A program made the translations under genes and the position numbers. Of a DNA stretch of 64,000 nucleotides, positions 1 to 8,408 are shown one piece after another (position 1 is the stretch's first letter; each line of letters begins with the position of its first letter). Below the pieces are notes generated by a model. That model did not search any database, was not told where the DNA came from, and saw nothing but the letters and a program-made list of their open reading frames with translations. Source of the stretch: AP-15 sp963755435 (lineage in GTDB: Bacteria > Pseudomonadota > Alphaproteobacteria > ATCC43930 > CGMCC-115725); the NCBI GenBank assembly GCA_963755435.1, contig CAVWJX010000003.1, forward strand, positions 434,001-498,000. The letters are read 5' to 3'.

Positions 1-1
1 G

Positions 2-82
2 TTGCTGCGTCAGCCCCAGCATGATGCGCCGCTCGCGCACCCGGCCGCCGACATGGCGGTCGATTTCCTGGGTACGGCTTGA
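2..82 (+). CDS. possible 3' end of a CDS entering from the left
   Basis: A frame open from the left edge encodes about 26 residues ending in PAADMAVDFLGTA before TGA at 80-82. The composition is plausible for the C terminus of a soluble protein. Too little is present to name a family, and the opposite strand is also open here, so this is a tentative partial gene. Confidence 0.25.
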   Translation: MLRQPQHDAPLAHPAADMAVDFLGTA

Positions 83-488
83 GGAGCGGCGTCCCGGGGA
101 GCCCCGGCGCGGGGCAGCACTTGACCTGATCGGGCCGTCGGACTGGACGCCGAGGGCCGCGCTGGCGTCGATCATCTGATCCTGTTGTCTCATGTTGGCT
201 CACCTGTCCAATCGATGGAGTTGGCCGATGGAGGTGACGCCACTCGAGGCGGCGCCCGATTTCCCGGTGCTGTGCGCTGCGTCCTCAGAACGCGGACGCT
301 AGCTTCCGCAGCCATGCTCAACCACATGGTGTCGGGCATCCAATCGCGACGATGTGTCAATTTTTGGGCGGGTTTGCCCTTGCCGCGATACGTCGCGCAC
401 GGCACCTCTGCGCGCGCCGCGCGCCCTTCACATTGACAGTCCATCCGGCCGATGATACCGAGCATGCTCCGTTCTGAAACATCGAGCG
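83..488. other. intergenic, nothing recognised
   Basis: About 400 bases with no gene-like reading frame on either strand. The short frames here have arginine-rich, low-complexity translations typical of GC-rich non-coding or antisense sequence. I see no strong promoter or hairpin. It presumably holds the promoter of the alpha/beta hydrolase that follows. Confidence 0.4.
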
Positions 489-1289
489 ATGCCGCGCATC
501 TCAATCGGAGAATGCTCGCTCTATTACGAGCGCCAAGGCATGGGCTTCCCGGTCCTGTTCATTTCCGGATTGGGCGGGTTTGCGTCGTTCTGGTCGGAAC
601 AGGTGGCCGCTTTCGGCAAGCGCTTCGAGGCCGTCACCTTCGATCACCGCGGCATCGGGCAGAGCGATCCGGCGCGGATGGGCTATACCGTCGAGCGGAT
701 GACCGTCGATGCCGTGGCGCTCCTCGATGCGCTCGACATCCGCCGCGCCCATGTGATCGGCCATTCGACCGGTGGCGCCGTCGCGCAGGTGCTGGCGATC
801 GAGCATCCCGAGCGGCTGGCGAGCGTCGTGCTGTCGGCGACTTGGACCAAGGCGGACGCCTATTTCCGCCGCCTCTACGCGCTGCGCAAGGAGATCCTCG
901 AGCGGCTCGGCCCCAGCATCTACCTGCAATCGGCGAGCCTCTTATGGTATCCGAGCTGGTGGATCGCCGGCAACAACGAGCGCCTGCGCCAGATCGAGGC
1001 GCAACACCTGGCGACGTTCGCGCCGAGCGAAATCGTCGCCGCCCGGATCGACGCGATGCTGGCCTTCGATCGGACCAGCGAGCTGGCGCGCATCAAGACG
1101 CCGACGCTGGTGATCGGCGCCGAGGACGACATCGTCACGCCGGCCTATTATTCCGAGGAGCTGGCGCGGCGGATACCGGGGGCGGAGGTCAAGCTGTTTC
1201 CCCGCGGCGGCCATTTCCTGACCCATGTGCGCGCCCGTGAATTCAACAACGCGGTGCTTCCGTTCCTGGTCTCGCACACCCCGGCGTGA
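489..1289 (+). CDS. alpha/beta hydrolase (enol-lactonase/RutD-like)
   Basis: A 266-residue soluble alpha/beta-fold hydrolase. The oxyanion-side loop is near SGLGG (residues 26-30). The nucleophile elbow is GHSTGG with Ser93, the acid is Asp213 or Asp214 in GAEDD, and the base is His242 in RGGHF, so the triad is complete. Length and layout fit the group containing 3-oxoadipate enol-lactonase (PcaD) and RutD; the substrate cannot be read from sequence. The ATG at 489 gives the conserved N-terminal strand directly, but its ribosome binding site is weak. It stands alone; the next gene on this strand is about 340 bases away. Confidence 0.85.
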   Translation: MPRISIGECSLYYERQGMGFPVLFISGLGGFASFWSEQVAAFGKRFEAVTFDHRGIGQSDPARMGYTVERMTVDAVALLDALDIRRAHVIGHSTGGAVAQVLAIEHPERLASVVLSATWTKADAYFRRLYALRKEILERLGPSIYLQSASLLWYPSWWIAGNNERLRQIEAQHLATFAPSEIVAARIDAMLAFDRTSELARIKTPTLVIGAEDDIVTPAYYSEELARRIPGAEVKLFPRGGHFLTHVRAREFNNAVLPFLVSHTPA

Positions 1290-1547
1290 CCGGCCTCGGC
1301 GAGGCGCGGAGATCGGGTTAAGCGTTCCTAAATCCTTGCCGGCTAATCTGGCGTCGAACCCGCACCTGGCGGTGACGGTGGCCGGCGGCGGCGAGGGATC
1401 GAGGTGGGGCGCGTGCACGGATCTGATCTAGTTTTGAAGGGCTTGGCCGGCCTGGTCACGGGCTCGCCGGCCGCGGTCCGATGCCCGCCGCCCGGTCGCC
1501 TCGATGCGGCTCGCCGCACGGCTTCGGCCCGCGCTTGGGGCGCCCTC

Positions 1548-1607
1548 GGCGTCTCGCGCGTCAGCGTCTCGCCCGTCGGCGTCTCGCGCGTCGGTGTCTC
1601 GGCTTGG
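1548..1607 (+). repeat. four-copy 15-bp tandem repeat
   Basis: Units of 15 bp begin at 1548, 1563, 1578 and 1593. Units one and three are identical (GGCGTCTCGCGCGTC), unit two differs at two positions and unit four is degenerate. The array lies just upstream of the likely start of the EAL protein. It stays open in that frame, which is why an upstream start could be called wrongly. Confidence 0.8.
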
Positions 1608-1630
1608 GCCCTGTCGGCTCGGAGCGGCTG

Positions 1631-2446
1631 ATGCAGCTTCGGCCAGTTCCGGGCGCACCGGCGCGGCGGCGGCGCGACGCGGCGATCGGGCAAGCGGTTC
1701 GCGACGCGCTGATGCAACAGCGCCTGCTTTTCGCCTTCCAGCCGGTGGTGTGCGCCGGGTCGGGCCAGGTCGATTATTTCGAGTGCTTGTTGCGCATGCG
1801 CGACAACGACCGCCTGATCGCTTGCGGCGAATTCATCGCCGCGGTCGAGCAGGTCGGACTGATCGGGCTGATCGACCGGTTTGTCTTGGAGCGCACCTTC
1901 GCCGAGCTTGCCGCCCATCCGGAAATCAGGCTCGGCTTCAATGTTTCCGGACGAACCGCCGGCGATCGGCCGTGGCTGCGCTCGTTGATGGCGCTGCTGC
2001 GCCAGCACCCGGAGCTGGCCCATCGTCTGGTCGTCGAGATCACCGAAACCGCGGCCCTCGAAGACCTCGACGAATCGGCCCGCTTTGTCGACACCCTGCG
2101 TCACGCCGGCTGTCGGGTCGCGCTCGACGATTTTGGCGCCGGGCATACCTCGCTTCGCCATCTGCAGGTGCTGGCGATCGACACGATCAAGATCGACGGC
2201 GCGTTTGTCCGAAGCCTCGTCGATTGTCGCGAGAACCGGGTCATTCTGCACCATCTGCTCGGTCTGACGCGCGGTTTCGGGTTCAGCACGGTGGCCGAAT
2301 GCGTCGAGACCGCGCAGGAAGCCGCATTGTTGCGCGAAGCCGGGGTCGGCTATCTGCAAGGCTATTATTTCGGCCGGCCGACGATCGAACCGCCGTGGCG
2401 CATGGCGCCGGAGATGGCGCCGTCCGCACCGCAGGCTTGCGAATGA
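1631..2446 (+). CDS. EAL-domain cyclic-di-GMP phosphodiesterase
   Basis: A stand-alone EAL domain of 271 residues that hydrolyses c-di-GMP to pGpG. The metal and catalytic residues expected of an active enzyme are visible. The signature Glu is in ECLLRM (Glu51), followed by FNVS, VEITE, LDDFGAG, IKIDG, AECVE and LQGYYFG. The motif reads ECL instead of EAL, but the Glu is retained. No GGDEF, PAS or membrane segment is attached. I chose ATG 1631 because the frame upstream (from 1481) crosses a tandem-repeat array and is arginine-rich. Fibre and biofilm systems are often c-di-GMP controlled, so a link to the locus at 10.5-18.2 kb is possible but not shown. Confidence 0.9.
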   Translation: MQLRPVPGAPARRRRDAAIGQAVRDALMQQRLLFAFQPVVCAGSGQVDYFECLLRMRDNDRLIACGEFIAAVEQVGLIGLIDRFVLERTFAELAAHPEIRLGFNVSGRTAGDRPWLRSLMALLRQHPELAHRLVVEITETAALEDLDESARFVDTLRHAGCRVALDDFGAGHTSLRHLQVLAIDTIKIDGAFVRSLVDCRENRVILHHLLGLTRGFGFSTVAECVETAQEAALLREAGVGYLQGYYFGRPTIEPPWRMAPEMAPSAPQACE

Positions 2447-2561
2447 CCACAGGCTTGCGAATGACCACGATCGCGCGAACAATCGCCCGCCGGCAAATTT
2501 GATCAGCGCCTGGGGAGCTTTGCGCCTCGGCGGCGCGGCAGACCGGGGCGGGAGCTGAACG

Positions 2562-3386
2562 ATGCAGGTTGGGATCCATCTGCCTCACGCGGGCGAGCAG
2601 GCCACACCCGAGCGGATCCGCCGAGCCGCGCAGCGGGCCGAGGATCTGGGCCTGAGCGACGTGTGGGTCAGCGAGCACATCATCGTGCCGCGCGCGAGCT
2701 TTCCGCGCTCGCCGCTGTTCTACGACCCGGTGCTGAGCCTGACCTGGGCGGCTGCGGTCACCCGCCGGGTGCGGCTCGGCACCAGCGTCCTGGTGCTGCC
2801 AATGCGCCACCCGCTGCCGCTCGCCAAGGAACTGGCGACCTTGCAGAACTTTTCCGAGGGGCGGCTGATCCTCGGCGCCGGGGTCGGCTGGCTCGAAGCC
2901 GAGTTCGCCGCACTCGGCGCGCCGTTCGGCGAGCGCGGCCGGCGCACCGACGAAGGCATCGCGATGATGCGGGCGGTGTGGTCCGAGGACCCGGTCACAT
3001 TCCGCAGCAAATACATCCCGGCCGAAATCAGCGAGATGTCGATGCAGCCGTTTCCGGTGCGGCCGATCCCGATCTGGTTCGGCGCGCGCTCGGAGGCGGC
3101 CTACCGGCGGACGGTCAAACTTGGCGACGGCTGGCACGGCAGCCAGCTCAGCCCGGCCGAGGCGGCCCCGGTGGTGGCCCGGTTGCGCCGCGACCGGCCC
3201 GAGCCCGAATTCACGATCTCGATGCGCACCCATTGGGCCGGCAAGGACGAGGGCGAGTTGCGCGCCCGCATCGCCGCCTATGCCGAGGCCGGGGTCCAGC
3301 ACATCATGGTGCACCCGCAGGATCGCGACATCGACGATTGGGACGCGGTGATCGAAGGCACCGGCCGCGTCGCCGCCACCACATAA
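2562..3386 (+). CDS. LLM-class flavin-dependent oxidoreductase
   Basis: A 274-residue luciferase-like monooxygenase with a TIM-barrel fold, using F420 or FMN. It has the MQVGIHLPHAGE start, AEDLGLSDVWVSEHI, the TSVLVLPMRHPLPLAKE strand and FSEGRLILGAGVGW, hallmarks of the family. It resembles the group annotated as TIGR03619 F420-dependent enzymes; the cofactor is inferred. It ends in VAATT, inside the first unit of a tandem repeat whose later copies carry further in-frame-looking stop codons. A GGGGCGGGAG stretch precedes the ATG. It converges on the GMC oxidoreductase gene. Confidence 0.9.
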   Translation: MQVGIHLPHAGEQATPERIRRAAQRAEDLGLSDVWVSEHIIVPRASFPRSPLFYDPVLSLTWAAAVTRRVRLGTSVLVLPMRHPLPLAKELATLQNFSEGRLILGAGVGWLEAEFAALGAPFGERGRRTDEGIAMMRAVWSEDPVTFRSKYIPAEISEMSMQPFPVRPIPIWFGARSEAAYRRTVKLGDGWHGSQLSPAEAAPVVARLRRDRPEPEFTISMRTHWAGKDEGELRARIAAYAEAGVQHIMVHPQDRDIDDWDAVIEGTGRVAATT

Positions 3387-3540
3387 GCCGTCGGCCGCGG
3401 CGCCGGCGCTGCATAAGCCACCGTCCGGGTCGCCGCCGCCAAATAAGCCGCCGTCCGGGTCGCCGCCACCACATAGACCGCCGTCCCCTTCGCCCCAAAC
3501 CGCCAGGCGGCCTTCGCCCCCAAATCGCTAGGCGGCCCTC
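3363..3540. repeat. 30-bp tandem repeat containing the stop codon of the LLM gene
   Basis: Units of 30-33 bp begin at 3363, 3393, 3426 and 3456. The core is GTCGCCGCCxCCAxATAAGCC, and three units carry TAA and one TAG at the same place. Two more degenerate units of about 24-26 bp based on GCCxGGCGGCCTTCGCCCC run from 3486 to 3540. The array covers the last codons of the LLM gene and the terminal codons of the convergent GMC gene, so both 3' ends were probably remodelled by repeat expansion. Confidence 0.8.
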
Positions 3541-5150
3541 GCCCCGACCGCCGGCGCCGCGCGGGCGCTGCTGCGGATCAGCTCGGCGCCGCGCTCGGCG
3601 ATCATGATTGTCGGCGCGTTGGTATTGGTCGAGGTCACCGTCGGCATCACCGAGGCGTCGATCACCCGCAATCCTTCGAGCCCGTGCACGCGCAGCTGGT
3701 CGTCGACCACCGCCAGCTGATCGGTACCCATCTTGCAGGTGCAGGTCGCGTGATACACCGTCGAGCCCTTCTGCCGCGCGTAATCGAGCAATTCGTCGTC
3801 GCTTTCGATCTGCGCGCCGGGCAAGATTTCGGCCCCGACATATTTGGCCAGCGCCGGCGCCGCGAACAGCCGGCGGACGAATCGAAGCCCGCCGATCATC
3901 GCCCGGCGGTCGGTGTCCTCGGACAGGTATCGCGGGTTGATCGCCGGCGCCTCGGCCGGGTTCGGCGATTTCGCCTCGACATAGCCGCGCGACAAGGGCC
4001 GCATCTGCCAGGCGCCGGCGGTGATTCCGGGGAAATCGTCGAGCGCGCCGATCTGGCCGTCCTTGAAGCTGCCCGGCGCGATGCTGCACTGTACGTCGGG
4101 GGTCGCCAATTCCTCCAATACCTTGACCGAGGCTGCGGCCAGGGAGGCGCTGTAGGTCAGCATGCCCTTGCCGGCGACCAGGTAGCGCACGATCTCGCTG
4201 GCCAAGCCGATGCCGCGCGAGCGCTCGTTGATCGTCGGCGTGCCGGTGACCGGATAGCTGATCCGGGCGATGTAGTGGTCCTGCATGTTGCGCCCGACCC
4301 CGGCGAGCGGGTGATGCACCCGGATGCCGACCCGGTTCAGATGCTCGGGGGCGCCGACCCCGGACAGTTGCAGGATGTGCGGTGAACCGATCGCCCCGGC
4401 CGACAGGATCACCTCGCGCCCGGCATCGGCGTGCTGCACCGTGCCGCCACGCTGATATTCGACGCCGATCGCGCGGCTGCCGTCGAACAGGATGCGGCGC
4501 ACCTGCGCTTTGGTGACGAGCTCGAGGTTGGGCCGCTTCAGCGCCGGGCGCAGATAGGTGCGCGCCGTGCTGCCGCGCCGCCTGCCGCCGCGGGTCTGCT
4601 GGCAATAGCCGATCCCGCCATGCGGCAGGGAATTCACGTCCTCGCGGTATTCGAGCCCGATCTGCTGGCCGGCCTCGATCGCGGCCCGGCACAAGGGCGG
4701 GATGTCGGTCATCCGCGAGGTGAATAGCGGGCCGCCCTTGCCGCGCCATTCATTGGCCTCGCCCTCCCAGTTTTCGGCCTTCTTGAAGTAAGGCAGGATG
4801 TCGTCCCACGACCAGCCGCGATTGCCGAGCTGCGCCCAATGGTCGAAATCCTCGGGCTGGCCGCGCACATAGATCAGCCCGTTGATCGAGCTCGATCCGC
4901 CCAGCACCTTGCCGCGCGGATAGAGGATCGCGCGCCCGGCGGTGCCGGGATCGGGCTCGGCGTGATAGCCCCAGGTCAGGGTCGGATGGTCGAGCAATTT
5001 CATGAAGCCGGCCGGGACATGGATATAGGGGTTCCAGTCGCGCCCGCCGGCTTCGATCAGCAGGACCCGCACTTTCGGGTCCTCGCTCAGCCGGTTGGCC
5101 AGAACGCAGCCGGCCGAGCCGGCGCCGATGATCACATAGTCGGCCTTCAT
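3528..5150 (-). CDS. GMC-family FAD oxidoreductase (choline/alcohol dehydrogenase-like)
   Basis: A 540-residue flavoprotein oxidising an alcohol at FAD. The dinucleotide-binding motif GAGSAG is at residues 9-14, with the GMC signature near GKVLGGSSSING and the second signature GAIGSPHILQLSG. The active-site region YHATCTCKMG and TNTNAPT at the C terminus carry the His and Asn pair of the family. Length fits BetA/alcohol dehydrogenase-like members. ATG 5150 is preceded by GGGAGGACGAGG, a strong ribosome binding site; a start 17 codons upstream is less likely. The stop falls in the tandem repeat shared with the LLM gene. The substrate is unknown. Confidence 0.92.
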   Translation of the reverse strand: MKADYVIIGAGSAGCVLANRLSEDPKVRVLLIEAGGRDWNPYIHVPAGFMKLLDHPTLTWGYHAEPDPGTAGRAILYPRGKVLGGSSSINGLIYVRGQPEDFDHWAQLGNRGWSWDDILPYFKKAENWEGEANEWRGKGGPLFTSRMTDIPPLCRAAIEAGQQIGLEYREDVNSLPHGGIGYCQQTRGGRRRGSTARTYLRPALKRPNLELVTKAQVRRILFDGSRAIGVEYQRGGTVQHADAGREVILSAGAIGSPHILQLSGVGAPEHLNRVGIRVHHPLAGVGRNMQDHYIARISYPVTGTPTINERSRGIGLASEIVRYLVAGKGMLTYSASLAAASVKVLEELATPDVQCSIAPGSFKDGQIGALDDFPGITAGAWQMRPLSRGYVEAKSPNPAEAPAINPRYLSEDTDRRAMIGGLRFVRRLFAAPALAKYVGAEILPGAQIESDDELLDYARQKGSTVYHATCTCKMGTDQLAVVDDQLRVHGLEGLRVIDASVMPTVTSTNTNAPTIMIAERGAELIRSSARAAPAVGARAA

Positions 5151-5350
5151 CCTCGTCCTCCCATTTGGCGGCCCGGCCGCTTTTGCCGGCGATCGGGGCA
5201 TCGCGCGAAGGGTCCTTGGGCAAGGCTACCGGGCGCGGCGGCGCGCGGCAATCGTCGAGGCGGCGTGGCGGTCGACGCCAGGGTATGCTTGACAGCGGGC
5301 CGCCATCGGGTGACGAAGACGCACAGGATCCGGCGGTGGAGGAGGCGGCG

Positions 5351-6277
5351 ATGAAGGCGGTGTTGCTGGCGGCGCATGGCGGGCCCGAGATGCTGCGGCT
5401 GGGCGAGGCGCCGGACCCGGTCGCCGGGCCGGGCGAGGTTGTCGTCGATATCCATGCGGCGAGCGTCAACGCCGCCGATTACAAGGTGCGGCTCGGCAGC
5501 GGCGGCTACAGCCAGCTCAAACTGCCGCATATCCTCGGCCGCGACTTTTCCGGCGTGGTGGCGGCGCTCGGGCCGGGGGTCAGCGACTTCAAAATCGGCG
5601 ACGCGGTGTTCGGGGTGACCGATCAGGGGATCGAGGGCTGCTATGCCGAGAAGCTCGCGATAAAGGCCGCGATCATCGCCAAAAAGCCCGCCCAGCTCGG
5701 CGACGCCGAAGCAGCGGCCCTTGGACTGACCAGCCTCACCGCGCTCTGGGCGGTCGAGGACACCGCCAAGCTCAAGCGCGGCGAAACCATCCTGATCCAA
5801 GGGGGTGCCGGGGGGGTCGCCGGGTTCGCGATCCAGCTGGCGAAGCACCTGGGCGCCACGGTGATCACCACCGCCAGCGCCCGCAATCATGATTACGTCA
5901 AGAGCCTCGGCGCCGACCGGGCGATCGACTACAACGCGCAGGATTTCACCAAGGAGGTGCATGATTGCGACGTGGTGTTCGACACCGTCGGCGGCGAGGT
6001 GCAGGTGCGCTCCTACGATGTCCTGAAGCCGGGTGGGCGGCTCGTGTGGATCGCCGCGGCGCCGGCCGGATTTCAGCCGACCCGCAAGGATGTCGAGGTA
6101 TTGCGCCCCAACGTTGCCCGCGATCGCGCCCATCTCGAGCGCATGCTCGCGCTCTATGAAGAGGGCGCGATATGGCCGCCGCATATCGTGCGCTATAAGC
6201 TCGCCGACGCGGCCGAGGCGCACCGGGTCAGCGAGGGCCGCCACCTGCAAGGCAAGCTCGTGCTGATGGTCCGCTAA
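5351..6277 (+). CDS. NADPH:quinone reductase-like zinc-independent MDR protein
   Basis: A 308-residue medium-chain dehydrogenase/reductase of the quinone oxidoreductase class. It has the GroES-like N domain (MKAVLLAAHGG), LGRDFSGVVAALG, and a Rossmann loop IQGGAGGVAGFAIQLAKHLGA. The structural-zinc cysteine cluster of alcohol dehydrogenases is missing, as expected for NADPH-using quinone or enone reductases. GGAGGAGGCGGCG lies directly before ATG 5351. It is divergent from the GMC gene and followed after 23 bases by the NTF2-like gene, likely one transcript. Confidence 0.9.
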   Translation: MKAVLLAAHGGPEMLRLGEAPDPVAGPGEVVVDIHAASVNAADYKVRLGSGGYSQLKLPHILGRDFSGVVAALGPGVSDFKIGDAVFGVTDQGIEGCYAEKLAIKAAIIAKKPAQLGDAEAAALGLTSLTALWAVEDTAKLKRGETILIQGGAGGVAGFAIQLAKHLGATVITTASARNHDYVKSLGADRAIDYNAQDFTKEVHDCDVVFDTVGGEVQVRSYDVLKPGGRLVWIAAAPAGFQPTRKDVEVLRPNVARDRAHLERMLALYEEGAIWPPHIVRYKLADAAEAHRVSEGRHLQGKLVLMVR

Positions 6278-6300
6278 CCGCGGATGCAGAGGAGGAAAAT

Positions 6301-6675
6301 ATGGCAGGCAACGGACAGAAGGTCATCGAGCTCGACAAGGAGCGCATGGACGCGATGGCCAAAAAGGATCTCGCCGCGCTGAACCGGTTGATTTCCGACG
6401 ATCTGGTCTACACCCATTCGACAGCCCGGCTCGACACCAAGCAAAGCCTGATCGGCAACATGGAATCGGGCGGCACGGTCTACACCTCGGTGGTTCCCGC
6501 CGATGTCAAGGCGCAGGATCTGGGCGACACGGTGGTGCTGACCGGCTCATGCCGGATCAGCGTCATGTCGCAGGGCCGCCCGAATAGCTTCGGCGTCCGC
6601 TTCACCGACGTCTGGGCCAACAAGGCCGGCCGCTGGCAAATGGTGACCTGGCAGTCGACCCGCACCCCGGAGTGA
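6301..6675 (+). CDS. NTF2-like (SnoaL/DUF4440) protein
   Basis: A 124-residue single-domain protein of the nuclear-transport-factor-2 fold. Visible family features are the N-terminal helix ending DLAALNRLISDDLVYTHS, a central strand VVLTGSCRIS and the closing strand WQMVTWQSTR. Members are either small isomerases/hydratases or orphan ligand-binding proteins; no catalytic assignment is possible. A GAGGAGGAAAAT site precedes the ATG. It is probably co-transcribed with the quinone reductase. Confidence 0.8.
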   Translation: MAGNGQKVIELDKERMDAMAKKDLAALNRLISDDLVYTHSTARLDTKQSLIGNMESGGTVYTSVVPADVKAQDLGDTVVLTGSCRISVMSQGRPNSFGVRFTDVWANKAGRWQMVTWQSTRTPE

Positions 6676-6677
6676 CC

Positions 6678-6724
6678 GCCCGCTGCCACGGGGAGACTCT
6701 CGGTGAGGAGCCGGCGCAGCGGGC
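6678..6724. terminator. stem-loop after the NTF2-like gene
   Basis: A perfect 9-bp inverted repeat, GCCCGCTGC at 6678-6686 and GCAGCGGGC at 6716-6724, begins two bases after the stop codon. There is no T tract, so it may act as a Rho-assisted or mRNA-stabilising structure. Confidence 0.35.
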
Positions 6725-6896
6725 ATTGCCATCTGCGTCGACGGCCGAATTGACATAATCGTACCCTATCGTGGCGTCGTTGGGCTGTCCGAGAGCGGGG
6801 TCGCGGCAGTCGGTAGCCTGTTAATCACCTGCAAAAAACAGGAGGAACAGGCGCCCTTCCACCTCGGCCGGCGCTCCGAGGCGTCGGGTGCGGGCG

Positions 6897-8075
6897 CTAA
6901 AAAAACAGCTCGGGCGGCTGGCCCAGCAGCACCTGGCCGATGGTTTCGTAATGGGCGTCGCGGGATTGGATTTGCTGGGAGACGGTGTGGATGTCGCGGA
7001 AGCGGCGCTCGAACGGGCTCTTGGGAAAGATCGCATCGACCCCGGCGGCCTTGTAGGTCCAGTCGGCGACGGCGACCGCACTCGTGACCGCATGGCTGCC
7101 GGCGAGCCGGGCGCGGGCGCGCTCGGGAACGTCGATCGGGGCGATGTCGTCGGCGTGCTGATAGATGTCGCGAACGGTGTCGACCAGATAGGCGCGGGCG
7201 GCACCGAGCTTTGCCTCGCAGCGGGCGGTCTCGGCCTGGATCACGGCGTTGTCGGCGAGCCGCCCGGTGCCGCGCGGGGTCTTGCGCTGGGCCAGGTCGA
7301 TAAACGCCTCGAGCATGCCGCGGGCGATGCCGAGCGCGACGCTGGCGATCCCGACCGAATAGAGCGTCTGCTGCGGGAACGCGTAGAGCGGGCCGCGGTC
7401 GCGGCGCAGGGTCGGGTCCTCGCGGGTCCCGGTGAATTCCTCGGGCACGAACAGATCCGCGACCGTGTAGGATTCCGACGCCGTGCCGCGCAGCCCGATC
7501 GGGTTCCAATTGTCGAGGAGGGTTGCCTCGGAGGCCGGAAACAGCCAGGTGCGGATGGTCGGTCGGCCGAAATCGTTGAGCCGCAGCGAGCCGTTGGGTT
7601 CGGTGACGGCGCCGTGCGCGCCGATCCAGCTGGCGTGCCGGCAGCCGCTGGCGAAATCCCAGCTCCCGGTGACGCGATAGCCGCCCGGCACCGCGATCCC
7701 GCGCGCCTCGTTGGGCGGCCCCCAGGCGCAGGTTGCACGCGGCTCCCCGAACACCACGCGCGCCGCATCGAGGCTGAGATAGGGGGCGAACAGGCCGATG
7801 CTGTTGGCGATCGAGGCGCACCAGCCGACCGAGCCGTCGGCGCGGGCCAATTCCTCGACCGCCAGCACATACTGGCCGGGCTCGATCTCGTCGCCGCCGA
7901 CCGAGCGCGGGTAGAGCATGCGAAAGAGCCGCGCCGAGTGCAGCGCCTCCAGAACCGGCTGGGTCAGGCGCCGGCCGTCCTCGATCGCATCGGCCTCGCC
8001 GGCGATCAGCGGCGCCAGGGCCTGCGCCCGCGCCCGGGGGGTTACTTGCGTCGCCGCGTCCATGCGCCCGTCCAC
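6897..8075 (-). CDS. acyl-CoA dehydrogenase-like flavin monooxygenase (group D type)
   Basis: A 392-residue protein of the acyl-CoA dehydrogenase fold. It resembles flavin-dependent hydroxylases (HsaA and DszC-like) more than true dehydrogenases. It starts with an N-terminal helical domain (ARAQALAPLIAGEADAIED...RLTQPVLEALHSARLFRMLYPRSVGG). Next come VTGSWDFASGCRHASWIGAH, typical of the middle beta domain, and NWNPIGLRGTASESYTV. The C-terminal domain lacks the usual acyl-CoA dehydrogenase catalytic Glu context. The reductase partner is not adjacent. ATG at 8075 or 8063 are both possible. Confidence 0.82.
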   Translation of the reverse strand: MDGRMDAATQVTPRARAQALAPLIAGEADAIEDGRRLTQPVLEALHSARLFRMLYPRSVGGDEIEPGQYVLAVEELARADGSVGWCASIANSIGLFAPYLSLDAARVVFGEPRATCAWGPPNEARGIAVPGGYRVTGSWDFASGCRHASWIGAHGAVTEPNGSLRLNDFGRPTIRTWLFPASEATLLDNWNPIGLRGTASESYTVADLFVPEEFTGTREDPTLRRDRGPLYAFPQQTLYSVGIASVALGIARGMLEAFIDLAQRKTPRGTGRLADNAVIQAETARCEAKLGAARAYLVDTVRDIYQHADDIAPIDVPERARARLAGSHAVTSAVAVADWTYKAAGVDAIFPKSPFERRFRDIHTVSQQIQSRDAHYETIGQVLLGQPPELFF

Positions 8076-8408
8076 CTCGATTTGCGTTCAGTCGACAACA
8101 TAAACGGCAAACCCGGCGCGCCGATAGACGGCCGATGATAGACGCCCGATGCCGGGCCATTCGCCGCGCGGCCGTCGATGCGTGCAAATCGGAATATCCA
8201 GACTACACTCCGTCGCCTTCGCAACTTCGGGCAAAGCTGATCGATTGACGATGGTAAAAGATCACGCTCGGATTCGCCGAGCCGATGCCTCTTTCCACCG
8301 CAGGAACGCGGGGCTGGCACCGGGGGACGTTCCCCAGCCAGTGCCGGGCGATCTTGCTCGAAGGCGGCGCGGCGAGCTCTGTTCCGCTGCGCCGTCCGAG
8401 GACACGCC
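8076..8408. other. divergent intergenic region
   Basis: About 330 bases between two divergently transcribed genes, so it should carry both promoters. The stretch around 8225-8275 is visibly less GC-rich and is the likeliest promoter zone. I see no convincing operator or hairpin. Confidence 0.4.

Noticed and set aside
501..929. Minus-strand frames inside the alpha/beta hydrolase gene, and similar long antisense frames throughout
   Set aside because: They are typical shadows in GC-rich coding DNA with Arg/Ala-rich translations and no family similarity.
3363..3540. Possible CRISPR array
   Set aside because: Units are contiguous without unique spacers and no cas gene is nearby; it is a degenerate tandem repeat.
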